36,579 bases of DNA, taken from NCBI GenBank assembly GCA_046756245.1, contig JBHHVZ010000020.1, forward strand, positions 1-36,579, given 5' to 3'. This document shows positions 1 to 8,400 of this stretch, piece after piece (position 1 is the first letter of the stretch; each line of letters starts with the position of its first letter). This DNA is from G021776435 sp046756245 (GTDB lineage Bacteria > Pseudomonadota > Alphaproteobacteria > Caulobacterales > Parvularculaceae). The notes beneath the pieces are model-generated. The model had not been told where the DNA came from. It made no database searches and worked only from the letters and a program-made list of their open reading frames with translations. Both the position numbers and the translations under genes were made by a program.

Positions 1-392
1 ACCGGATACACCTTAAAATCGCCGCCGGGCTGTCCAAAAAGGCAGGACCACTTCATTGTTCACATCAATCGTGCATATTTCAATGATGACCTACTTAAGT
101 CGATATGAATGTTGTCGATTGAGATTAGCCTGCGCCGCTACGGTACTCGACTCTCCTTCAAAAGCCGAGTCGGATCAAGGGCTTGAGGGGCAGGTTTGGC
201 GAGAGGAGCTGATCGAGGAAGCGTTTTATTTGCTCGGGGAAGCAGCGGGCGAGGATTTGGCGCAAGGTGTTGAGGCCAAGCATCAGGCGCTTCGCGCCTC
301 GTAGCAACTGTGTCGATTAAGCGTTGCGGACATCGTAGGTTCGCCCCGCCAATCAACCGCGCTCGCTAGGGCGCACGGGTTTTCCTCGCCGC
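1..392. other. Intergenic region with no supportable gene
   Basis: No open frame here has a convincing start, ribosome-binding site or recognisable family motif. The minus strand carries a short stop-to-stop frame (158-316) that reads like protein, including residues RLMLGLNTLRQILARCF, but it has no upstream start and I could not assign it to a family. It may be a decayed 3' end of a gene or mobile element. The stretch at roughly 60-130 is AT-richer than the genes around it, as expected of non-coding DNA. Confidence 0.5.
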
Positions 393-974
393 TCAATCGA
401 ACCGGATTTCGACTTCAGCGCGGCGGTTGAGGGGCTCGCGCACGCCGTCGGCGGTCGGCAGGGCGAGGCCGGTCTCACCATGGCCTGCCGTTACGACGCG
501 GCCTTCCGGCGCGCCGCGGGCGAGAAGATAGCTGCGCACCGCCTCGGCGCGGCGCGCTGAAAGCGGCAGGTTATAGGCGTCGGTTCCCGCGGTGTCGGCA
601 TACCCGTCGATGCGCACGGACGTGACGAGATAAGAATCGAGGCCGGCGAGCGCCGCGTCGATTTCAGCCGCAGCCGCTTCGGTCAGGTTCGATTTCATCA
701 GGTCGAAATAGACCGTGAAGATGACAGCCTCGGGAACAGGCGGCTCGGGCTCTTCGATCGGCGCCGGTTCTATAATTTCGGGTTCAGGTTCGACAACGGG
801 CGCGGCTGCACTCTCCTCGACCGGCGCCGGCTGCGTGTCGGCAAACTCTTCATCGGCGCGCTCGTTCCACCAGCGCCAGAGGAAAAGAGCGCCGGCGATG
901 ATGAGCAGAAGAAGCACGACCAGCACCCAGAACGCGCCTCTGCCGTCGTCATATCGTTCGTCGCGCCGCGCCAT
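393..974 (-). CDS. OmpA-family C-terminal domain protein, membrane-anchored
   Basis: The 193-residue protein starts with a short charged segment, then one strongly hydrophobic span (about residues 13-33), then a Pro/Glu-rich linker (about 45-85), and ends in an OmpA-like peptidoglycan-binding domain (about 85-193). The domain shows an FDLMKSNL strand, a DGYADTAGTDAYN segment, the LSARRAEAVRSYL helix and a final NRRAEVEI strand, all typical of OmpA/MotB-type domains that grip diaminopimelate in the cell wall. There is no cleavable signal, so the protein is probably an inner-membrane-anchored periplasmic protein that reaches the wall through its linker. A good GGAAGGAG site precedes the ATG. 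It lies 28 nt after the unknown membrane protein upstream, so the two are likely cotranscribed. The domain call is firm; the cellular role is not known. Confidence 0.85.
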   Translation of the reverse strand: MARRDERYDDGRGAFWVLVVLLLLIIAGALFLWRWWNERADEEFADTQPAPVEESAAAPVVEPEPEIIEPAPIEEPEPPVPEAVIFTVYFDLMKSNLTEAAAAEIDAALAGLDSYLVTSVRIDGYADTAGTDAYNLPLSARRAEAVRSYLLARGAPEGRVVTAGHGETGLALPTADGVREPLNRRAEVEIRFD

Positions 975-1002
975 CGCTCCTTCCGCCCGCGCGTTCCTGA
1001 AA

Positions 1003-1887
1003 TCAGAACCAATAACTCTTGTTCAGTCTCTGCAGAAACAACGGCGTGCCCGAAGGCTGCATGTCGATCGTCCAGTAGAGCGTTTCACCCAGACGGGCGT
1101 CGGCCGACTGCACTTCGATGCCGTAGCTCGCGCATTCAACGCGCACCCACAGAGTCGCCGCTTCCGACTGGGCGGGAACGCCGGCGTGGATATGCAATTC
1201 GTCGCCTTCGCGGTGCACCGTGCCGCCGGACGTGCGGAACAGATTCCAGGTCTGACCGGTGTCCGCGTTGTGCAAACGGCCCCGGATCGTTCCTTTACGA
1301 ATCATTGTGTCGATATCTTCAGGAATGCCCTCGGGGAAATTGATGGTGAGGTGGACCTCGTATTTATCGACGGCGCGGCGCGCCTGCACTGTGTAAACGC
1401 GCGCCTGCCCGGTCGAATAAACGGCCGGCGTGAAAGCGGCCGGCAAAATTGCGCCTCCAAAGGGCAGCGCTGCTTCGCGCGACAGGCTCACTGGCTCCAG
1501 ACCGGGCAAGTCATCACCGTGAGCGATCGCTTCGAGCCCGCCCGCAAGGTCGGAAGGTATTGCGGTCATAATTACGGCGAGCAGCCCGAAGCCTTGGGCG
1601 AAAGCGCCCTGGCGCGTGATCGGCTGAAAATAAAATGTCGAGGCCGCGCCCGCGACGATCAGGCCGACGGCGACGACCCAGAGGGGAATGTTGGTGAAAC
1701 CCAACATGCTCCCGATCGCGACAACCCACTGGTTAATGGTGTAGAGCGCGGAGGCTTCTCCCGATTGTTGGAAGTCCGTGACAAGGGCGGCGATGATGCC
1801 GGCCGATCCGGCGAGCGCCAGCCCGATCATGTCCGCAAATCCGAATTCCCCCGGCGCCTTGACGCCTCTTTTCATCCCGTAAGGCAT
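1003..1887 (-). CDS. Uncharacterised membrane protein with soluble C-terminal domain
   Basis: I do not recognise the family of this 294-residue protein. Hydrophobic stretches are visible at about residues 20-40 (IGLALAGSAGIIAALV), 50-90 (WVVAIGSML and PLWVVAVGLIVAGAAS) and about 97-110 (GFGLLAVIMTAIP), suggesting three or four membrane spans. The remaining part, about 130-294, is polar and rich in predicted beta strands. It contains RGRLHNADTGQTWNLFRTSG and a region ending in TLYWTIDMQPSG. The ATG has a strong GAGGAGAG site. The gene precedes the OmpA-domain gene by 28 nt on the same strand, so a joint role in the envelope is a reasonable guess, but nothing shows a reaction or partner. Confidence 0.7.
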   Translation of the reverse strand: MPYGMKRGVKAPGEFGFADMIGLALAGSAGIIAALVTDFQQSGEASALYTINQWVVAIGSMLGFTNIPLWVVAVGLIVAGAASTFYFQPITRQGAFAQGFGLLAVIMTAIPSDLAGGLEAIAHGDDLPGLEPVSLSREAALPFGGAILPAAFTPAVYSTGQARVYTVQARRAVDKYEVHLTINFPEGIPEDIDTMIRKGTIRGRLHNADTGQTWNLFRTSGGTVHREGDELHIHAGVPAQSEAATLWVRVECASYGIEVQSADARLGETLYWTIDMQPSGTPLFLQRLNKSYWF

Positions 1888-1986
1888 CGCAACTCTCCTC
1901 TCCGACAGATCCCCAAGCGCTGATCTTACCCAAAAAGCCCGGAGGGAGATAGGGTCTGCTTCGCACCGCGCGGCCTGTTCGGCCGG

Positions 1987-2205
1987 TTACTCAACTGCCC
2001 ACGAATTCGGGCGCGCGGCCTCGGCCTGACGCCGGCCTTCCAACGTCAGATCGGCTCGCCGGAGACCAGTGATTGCGGGGTCAAAATAGTCCATCCGCCC
2101 CTGGCGCATTAGATAAACCCTTCTCCGGCCGGCCATTTTCATAAAGCTGCTTGCGTCTGGGCGCTGTACGGCTCCGCCTTGGCGAATCTCGAGCGCTTGC
2201 GCCAT
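1987..2205 (-). pseudogene. Truncated histidine phosphatase remnant, catalytic His changed to Gln
   Basis: A 72-codon frame carries the N-terminal part of a histidine-phosphatase (phosphoglycerate mutase superfamily) protein: VYLMRQGRMDYFD, then a segment ending LTLEGRRQAEAAR. In the family the RHG motif holds the histidine that becomes phosphorylated; here it reads RQG, with codon CAG. Homology stops after QAEAAR and the frame ends seven codons later, whereas family members usually run to about 200 residues. The second conserved histidine and the rest of the fold are absent from all frames down to 1888. I read this as a decayed gene whose 3' two thirds were deleted. A short expressed peptide cannot be excluded, but it could not be a phosphatase. 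The ATG at 2205 is a nominal start; an internal Met closer to the first strand is also possible. Confidence 0.7.
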
Positions 2206-2307
2206 ATCAACGCGTTTTGAATCGGCGCGGGAGTCGCCTCCGGCCGTGTAAGATGATAACGTTTCGGCGCATCGGGGTTTCGGGTTACGAGGGGAAGGCT
2301 GGCGACG

Positions 2308-4065
2308 ATGAGGTTGCGTTCGCCGATGATGTTCGCCGGAGCGTTTACGCTCCTGGCGCTCGTCTACACTGCGTATTTCAATGTCATTGTCCGCATCGAC
2401 CCGGATGCGGCGGAATCGCGCTTCAAGGTGCTGGTCGAGGCGGGATCGCCGAAGCCGGCCGTCGCCTACGGCGAACGCGTTCTGGCGATGCGGATGAAGG
2501 CCGGCGCGGGCGAAGACGTTCTGGTTCCGCTGAAAAAAACACTCGCCAGAGCGCAAATCGACGCCGGCCGGTATGAGCGCGGCGCGACGCTTTATGAACA
2601 GGTCCTGTCCTCCCCCGTCTCAAGACGCTACGACGACCGCGAGCGCGCGACCATCGAGGACAAGCTGGCGCGCGCCTACATTCTCACTGATGAGCTGGCG
2701 CGGTCAGTGTCGATTTACGCGACGTTCCTCGAACTCGCCAGCGATGAAGGCGCGCGGCCCCGGCCCGAAGCCAGGGATACGCTGGAGGCTTTTTACGCGG
2801 CGCGGGTGAGCAAGGCGGCGGATCTCTTCGCTGAAGCCCTGAAACCGACTGGCGGCGGCGAGCTCTTCGGCGGCGGGCGCGAGGCGCGATTGGCTGCAGC
2901 GAATGAAATGGCTGCGCTCGGCGCATTCTACGCCATGCGCGAAAGCGGCGTATACGCAGCCGCGGGGCTGCTGTCTGCCGCCTATGAAATCAGGCGCGAG
3001 TTGCTCGGCGGCGATCATCAGGATACGGTGCAACTAGTTTTGATTCTCGGTCCCGTCTATGCCGAAATGGGCCGGTTGGGAGACGCCGAGACGATTTATC
3101 TCGAAGCCTTCCACGCGCAGGAGCGCGTCAAGGGCGCCAACAACCCGGACTTAAGCCTCTATATCAGGCTGCTGGCGCGCGTTTACGAACGGCAGGGTCG
3201 TCAGACCGAAGCGCAAGCGCTTTACGAACACATGCGCAACCTGTTTCGCGACGCGTTCGGCGCCCAGCGCTATGCGGTCAATCGCGAACATGATCGTCGC
3301 AGCGACATCGACCGGCCGGTGTCGCAGCGCTTTCCGCTGCCGTCCGATTATGCGCCGCGCGATCTGGTGTCGGCGGCCGATTATTCCATACCAATCGGCA
3401 AGGATCCTGATCTTGAAGAAATGCTGGTGCGCCTCGCGCCCGATGCGGGCGCCGATCCGCGCGAGGCCAACCTGCCCGTGCGCCTCGCGCAGCTAATGTC
3501 GCTGTGCCGGTCGGTGTCAGGCGAAAATATTTCGTTGCGCTCGGGTTACCGGTCCTTCGGCACCCAGAAAGGCCTCTACCAGCGCATCGGCTACAAGGGC
3601 ACGGTGACACCGCCCGGCATGTCCGAACATCAGCTCGGCCTCGCCGCCGACATCAATGTAAACGGACGCCTGATGCGCCGCAGCGATCGCGCCAATCAGT
3701 GCTTCGAAGAAAACGCGTTCCGGTTCGGGTTCATTCTCTCTTATCCGCCGGGCAACGACTATCTTCCCGGTACGGACAGCTTCGAGCCGTGGCACTGGCG
3801 CTATATCGGCGTTCAGACCGCGAGACTGTACCGGGAGGCCGGACCGATCAACCGGCCGCAGGAGTTCCTCGCCGCCCTGCCCTGTTATCAGGAGCGCGCC
3901 GCGGCCGGCCTGTTCCCGACCGCCGGCGAGCCCGATCTCTGCCTTTCGGAAAGCCGTCTGGTCGCCGCAACGGCGACTGACGGGGAAGACGCGCAACCTC
4001 TTGGCGAAAAGGCTCAAGCGGCCCGCATCTTGAATGACGCGGGCCGTGGCGCCCGGACCCGCTGA
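2308..4065 (+). CDS. TPR-repeat protein with VanY-type D-Ala-D-Ala carboxypeptidase domain
   Basis: The 585-residue protein has an N-terminal hydrophobic anchor (about 7-25), a long helical region with tetratricopeptide-like repeats (about 50-330, for example YERGATLYEQVL and TEAQALYEHMRN), and a C-terminal peptidase M15/VanY domain (about 385-545). The zinc site is intact: SGYRS begins at residue 412, SEHQLGLAAD spans 439-448 with H441 and D448 as ligands, and EPWHWRY at 493-499 supplies H496. Family members cut the terminal D-alanine from peptidoglycan stem peptides, so this is probably a periplasmic cell-wall enzyme whose TPR part recruits partners. The fusion is longer than plain VanY proteins (about 200-300 residues). 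A GGGGAAGG site lies upstream of the ATG. The PopA-like gene follows after 44 nt, suggesting an operon. Substrate is inferred from the family only. Confidence 0.88.
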   Translation: MRLRSPMMFAGAFTLLALVYTAYFNVIVRIDPDAAESRFKVLVEAGSPKPAVAYGERVLAMRMKAGAGEDVLVPLKKTLARAQIDAGRYERGATLYEQVLSSPVSRRYDDRERATIEDKLARAYILTDELARSVSIYATFLELASDEGARPRPEARDTLEAFYAARVSKAADLFAEALKPTGGGELFGGGREARLAAANEMAALGAFYAMRESGVYAAAGLLSAAYEIRRELLGGDHQDTVQLVLILGPVYAEMGRLGDAETIYLEAFHAQERVKGANNPDLSLYIRLLARVYERQGRQTEAQALYEHMRNLFRDAFGAQRYAVNREHDRRSDIDRPVSQRFPLPSDYAPRDLVSAADYSIPIGKDPDLEEMLVRLAPDAGADPREANLPVRLAQLMSLCRSVSGENISLRSGYRSFGTQKGLYQRIGYKGTVTPPGMSEHQLGLAADINVNGRLMRRSDRANQCFEENAFRFGFILSYPPGNDYLPGTDSFEPWHWRYIGVQTARLYREAGPINRPQEFLAALPCYQERAAAGLFPTAGEPDLCLSESRLVAATATDGEDAQPLGEKAQAARILNDAGRGARTR

Positions 4066-4109
4066 CGTTGGTCCGGCTATCGCGCCGGCGTTTGACGACG
4101 AGGGGTTCA

Positions 4110-5450
4110 ATGGGGTTCGCGAAGACGCATTTCTCGCCGCGCGCGCGGATCGCCTGCGTTTCAGCCAGGGACTCAGCGCGCGCCGAACTGTGCGAAACAT
4201 TCGCGGGCGCCGGCTATGAATGTCTCGGCGAAAGCGGCGACGGGCGCGCCGATCTCAGCCTGATTGATCTGCGCGGGCATGAAATCAGCGCCAAGCGGGC
4301 TCAGAAACTGACAGCGACTCTACGGCGCGGCTCGCCGGAATCGAGCATGTTGTTCGTGGCGGGGCCCGAACTTTCAGCCGTCGGGCGGGCGCATCTGCGC
4401 CGCGCGGGCGAAGTCGTCATTGTCGCCGACACGCTGATCCCCGCAGTCGACCGCTGCCGCGATCTTCTTCGGCTGAGAAACCTCGCCGAAGAAACCGGCG
4501 AAAGGCTGAAAAGCTTGGCGGCGGCGAGCCGGCTGACGGATTTTCCGCCGATCGAAACCTCCAACGCCGCGCCTTCCGTGCTGATCGCCGGAACGCCGGG
4601 CGCACAGGCGCTGATGGCGATCGAGTCGGCGCGCGAAGTCGCCGGCGATTGCATCGGCGTGTTGACGGCGGGACAGGCGATGCGCGCCATGGAAACGCGC
4701 GGTTTCGATTGCGCCGTGTTCATGCCGCACGGCGCCGGCGATCCGTTGCTTAGCCTGGCCCGCGCCATGCGCCGCCATCCGAAACACCGCGACCTGCCGG
4801 TTTTGTTCACCGCCGACGGCGAAGACGGGATCGCGGCGTTGAGCGGACGGGGCGCGCGTGAAATTCTCCTCGTCGAACATATGAAAGAGGATCTCGAAGC
4901 GCGCATTCTGGCGTGGACGCGGCGCGCGCGGCTGGCGGCCGCGATGCGGCGGTTTCTGACAGCATCGGCGGGCGAAGGCGTACGCGACAAGGCTTCGGGC
5001 GTTTTTGCGGGACATTTCCTCCAGCAGCACGGCGCGCGGATTTGCGCCCGTGCGGATCAGACTCATCGACCGCTCTCGCTTCTGGGTGTTCGCCTTCAAC
5101 CGGAGGGTGGGGCGGATATGGACCGCATCAGCGAAACGCGCGCGCTCAGACACGCAGCCGCGCTGGTGCGCCGGGTTACGCGCGCGGAAGATTTCCTGGC
5201 GCGCCTTTCGCGCGACGTTTTCATCGTCGCCATGCCGTCGACGCTCGATAATGACGCCGAGCGCGCCGGCCGGCGCATCGAGGGCGTCATCGCCAACACG
5301 ATGTTTCGCGGGCGCACCGATGAGGAGCTGTTTCCCATCCGGGCGCAGATAGCCGTTTACGGCCGCCCGCGCGGCGCCTGCATCGAGGAGAGCGTCGCGG
5401 GGCTATTGCAGGCCATGTCCGCGCAAAATCCGCGCGTCGCCAATATCTAA
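4110..5450 (+). CDS. popA: PopA-like response regulator: two receiver-like domains and degenerate GGDEF with intact I-site
   Basis: The 446-residue protein has two receiver-like domains and a C-terminal GGDEF-like domain (about 300-440). The first receiver (about 12-125) has an Asp at the phosphorylation position (D53 in SLIDLRG) but lacks the usual acidic pair. The second (about 150-275) has no Asp there (CAVFMPHG). The cyclase signature is lost: where GG(D/E)EF should stand the sequence reads SRDVF (367-371). The allosteric RxxD motif, however, is present as RAED (358-361) with exactly the spacing seen in PleD (RxxD, five residues, GGEEF). This layout matches Caulobacter PopA, which binds c-di-GMP at its I-site and helps deliver cell-cycle proteins to ClpXP. 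The protein is therefore probably a c-di-GMP receptor rather than a cyclase. The ATG at 4110 has an AGGGG site; an upstream TTG in frame at 4068 is less likely. Orthology to PopA is inferred from architecture. Confidence 0.72.
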   Translation: MGFAKTHFSPRARIACVSARDSARAELCETFAGAGYECLGESGDGRADLSLIDLRGHEISAKRAQKLTATLRRGSPESSMLFVAGPELSAVGRAHLRRAGEVVIVADTLIPAVDRCRDLLRLRNLAEETGERLKSLAAASRLTDFPPIETSNAAPSVLIAGTPGAQALMAIESAREVAGDCIGVLTAGQAMRAMETRGFDCAVFMPHGAGDPLLSLARAMRRHPKHRDLPVLFTADGEDGIAALSGRGAREILLVEHMKEDLEARILAWTRRARLAAAMRRFLTASAGEGVRDKASGVFAGHFLQQHGARICARADQTHRPLSLLGVRLQPEGGADMDRISETRALRHAAALVRRVTRAEDFLARLSRDVFIVAMPSTLDNDAERAGRRIEGVIANTMFRGRTDEELFPIRAQIAVYGRPRGACIEESVAGLLQAMSAQNPRVANI

Positions 5451-5460
5451 GCATCCTTTG

Positions 5461-8400
5461 TCATTTCGCCGCAGCGGCGATGTCGGCCAGTTCCATCGCG
5501 ATCCGCCGGCAGCCTTTCAGCCGCGCGCGTTCGTCCGGCCAGTTCTGACGAAAGACGAGTTTCTGATCAGGACGCAATTTCATGTCGAGCGGCGATTCCG
5601 AAATGAACGCGACGAGACCGGCGGGATTGGCGAACCGATTGTTGCGGAAGGAAACCACCGCGCCTTTCGGGCCCGCTTCGATCTTCGCCGCGCCGGCGCG
5701 CCGGCATAAGCCTTTGATGGCGACGATTTCCAGAAGGTGCTCGACCTCGGCCGGCGGCGGGCCGAAGCGGTCGACAAGCTCGGCCGCGAAGCCCTCGATC
5801 TCGGTCTCCTCCTCAAGCCCGCCAAGCCGGCGATAAAGCGCCATGCGCACGTCGAGATCGGCGACGTAATAATCCGGAATGAGAACCGAAGCGCCGGTGC
5901 TGATTTGCGGCGACCAGGTCTCCTCGCGCGCCGCGCCGCCGTCGCGGAATTCGGCGACGGCTTCTTCCAGCATATGCTGGTAGAGCTCGACGCCGACTTC
6001 CTTGATCGCGCCCGATTGCTCCTCGCCCAAAAGATTGCCGGCGCCGCGAATATCGAGATCGTGGGACGCCAGCGTGAAGCCCGCGCCCAGCGTATCGAGC
6101 GATTGCATCACCTTGAGCCGGCGTTCGGCGCCTTCCGTCAGTTTCTTGCGTGGGGAAACTGTCAAATACGCATAGGCCCTGAGCTTGGCGCGTCCAACCC
6201 GGCCGCGAAGCTGGTAAAGCTGCGCCAGTCCGAACCGGTCCGCATGATGGACGATGAGCGTATTTGCGGACGGAATGTCGAGGCCGGATTCGATGATCGT
6301 CGTAGAAACCAGAACGTCGAACTTTCCTTCATAAAACGCCGTCATGACGTCTTCGAGCGCGCCTGCGCCGATGCGTCCGTGCGCGATTTTAAATTTCACC
6401 TCGGGAATATGTTCGGTCAGGAATTCCGCGACGCCGTCAAGATCGGCGATGCGCGGCGCGATGTAGAAGCTCTGCCCGCCCCGATAATGTTCCCGCAGGA
6501 GCGTTTCGCGCGCCACGACCGGATCGAAGGGACCGACCGTGGTCCGAACAGCGAGCCGGTCGACCGGCGGCGTGGCGATCAGCGACAGGTCGCGAATGCC
6601 GCTCATGGCGAGCTGCAACGTGCGCGGGATCGGCGTCGCCGTGAGCGTCAGCACATGGGTGTCGGCGCGGAACTCCTTCAGCCGTTCCTTGTGCTTGACG
6701 CCAAAATGCTGCTCCTCGTCGACGATGACAAGAGCGAGATCGCGAAATTTCACGGACTTGGCCAGCAGAGCGTGCGTGCCGATGACGATATCGACCGAAC
6801 CGTCGGCGAGCCCGTCGCGAGCCGCGTTCGCATCGCTTGAAGAAACGAAACGCGACAAATGGGCGATGTTGATCGGAAAGCCCTTGAAGCGGTCGGAAAA
6901 GTTTTTGAAATGCTGGCGCGTGAGCAGAGTCGTCGGCGCGATCACAGCGACCTGTCTTCCGGTCATGGCGACGATGAAGGCCGCGCGAAGCGCCACTTCG
7001 GTTTTGCCGAAACCGACATCGCCGCAGATCAGCCGATCCATAGGCCGGCCCTTGGCGAGGTCTTCAATAATGTCGACGATGGCGGCGTCCTGGTCTTCGG
7101 TCTCGGCATAGGGAAAGCGCGCGCAGAATTCGTCATAGGCGCCGGCGGCGGGCGTTGCGGTTTCGGCCTTGTTCATGGCCCGCTTGGCGGCGATGGCGAT
7201 AAGCTGTTCGGCGAGCATGCGGATGCGCGCGCGCATCTTCGCCTTGCGTCCCTGCCAGGCCGCGCCGCCGAGCCTGTCGAGCTGGGCGTTTTCCTGCTCG
7301 GCGCCGTAGCGCGACAATAGCTCAATATTTTCGACCGGCAGGAACAAACGGTCGCCGCCGGCGTAGCCGACATGCAGGCAGTCATGCGGCGCGCCCTGCA
7401 CGTCGAGCGTTTTCAATCCCTCATATCGCCCGACCCCGTGCTCGACGTGAACGACGAGATCGCCGACCGAAAGGCTTGAGGCTTCGGTGAGGAAATTCTC
7501 GGCGCGTTTTTTCCGCCCGCGCCGCACAAGACGATCGCCGAGAATGTCCTGTTCGGAAATGAACGCGGCTTCTTCGGTTTCAAAGCCGGATTCGAGGCCG
7601 AGGACAGCGACGGAAACTTTTTCCCTGGTTGCGAGCACGGCGGGCCAGTTGGCAGCCTCGGCGATCGGCGCGGTCCCATGATCGGAAAGAACCGAACGCA
7701 TGCGTTCAGCCGAGCCCTGCGACCAGCAGGCGATGACGGCGCGCCGGCCGGCTTTCGTATGGGCTTGAAGATGATCGGCGACGGCGTCGAAAACGTTGAG
7801 CTTTTCGCCGGCGCGTTCGGCGGCGAAGTTGCGGCCGACCCTGGCGCCGAAATGGAATGCGCGCTTTCCGTCCGGCGGCGCGAAGGGCGAAAGCCGGCGC
7901 AAATCCACAGCGTCGAGACGCGCGCGCCATTCTTCCGGCTCAAGATAAAGCCGCGCCGGCGGCAACGGCCGATAGGCCGGCGCTGAAAACTCGGAATTAC
8001 GGGGGCGTTTTTCCTCTGCATCCTCGACGCGGGCGGCGTGGTAATCGGCGATCGTCGCGAAACGTTCCTCAGCCGCCTCGTCGGTCAGATGTTCGAGAAA
8101 CACCAGCCCGTCGCCGATGAAATCGAACAGCGTGTCGACGCGCTCGTAAAAGAGCGGCAGCCAGTGCTCCATGCCGGCATGTTTGCGCGCTGCGCTGACG
8201 GCTTCATAGACGGGATCGTCGCCTGCCGGACCGAATTCGGCGACAAACCCGCTGCGAAACCGCGAGACGCTTTCTTCGTTCATGAGGATTTCGCAGGCGC
8301 CGGCGAAGTCGACGCCGGGAAGCTGTCGGGTCGTTCTTTGGGTCGCCGGGTCGAACGCGCGTGCGGATTCGAGACGGTCTCCGAAAAAATCGAGGCGAAC

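Noticed and set aside
715..1923. 402-codon plus-strand frame opposite the OmpA-domain and membrane-protein genes
   Set aside because: Low-complexity Ser/Gly/Arg translation with no motif or ribosome-binding site; it mirrors two well-supported genes on the other strand.
5737..6840. 367-codon plus-strand frame inside mfd
   Set aside because: Antisense to the conserved helicase core of mfd; long antisense frames are expected at this GC content.
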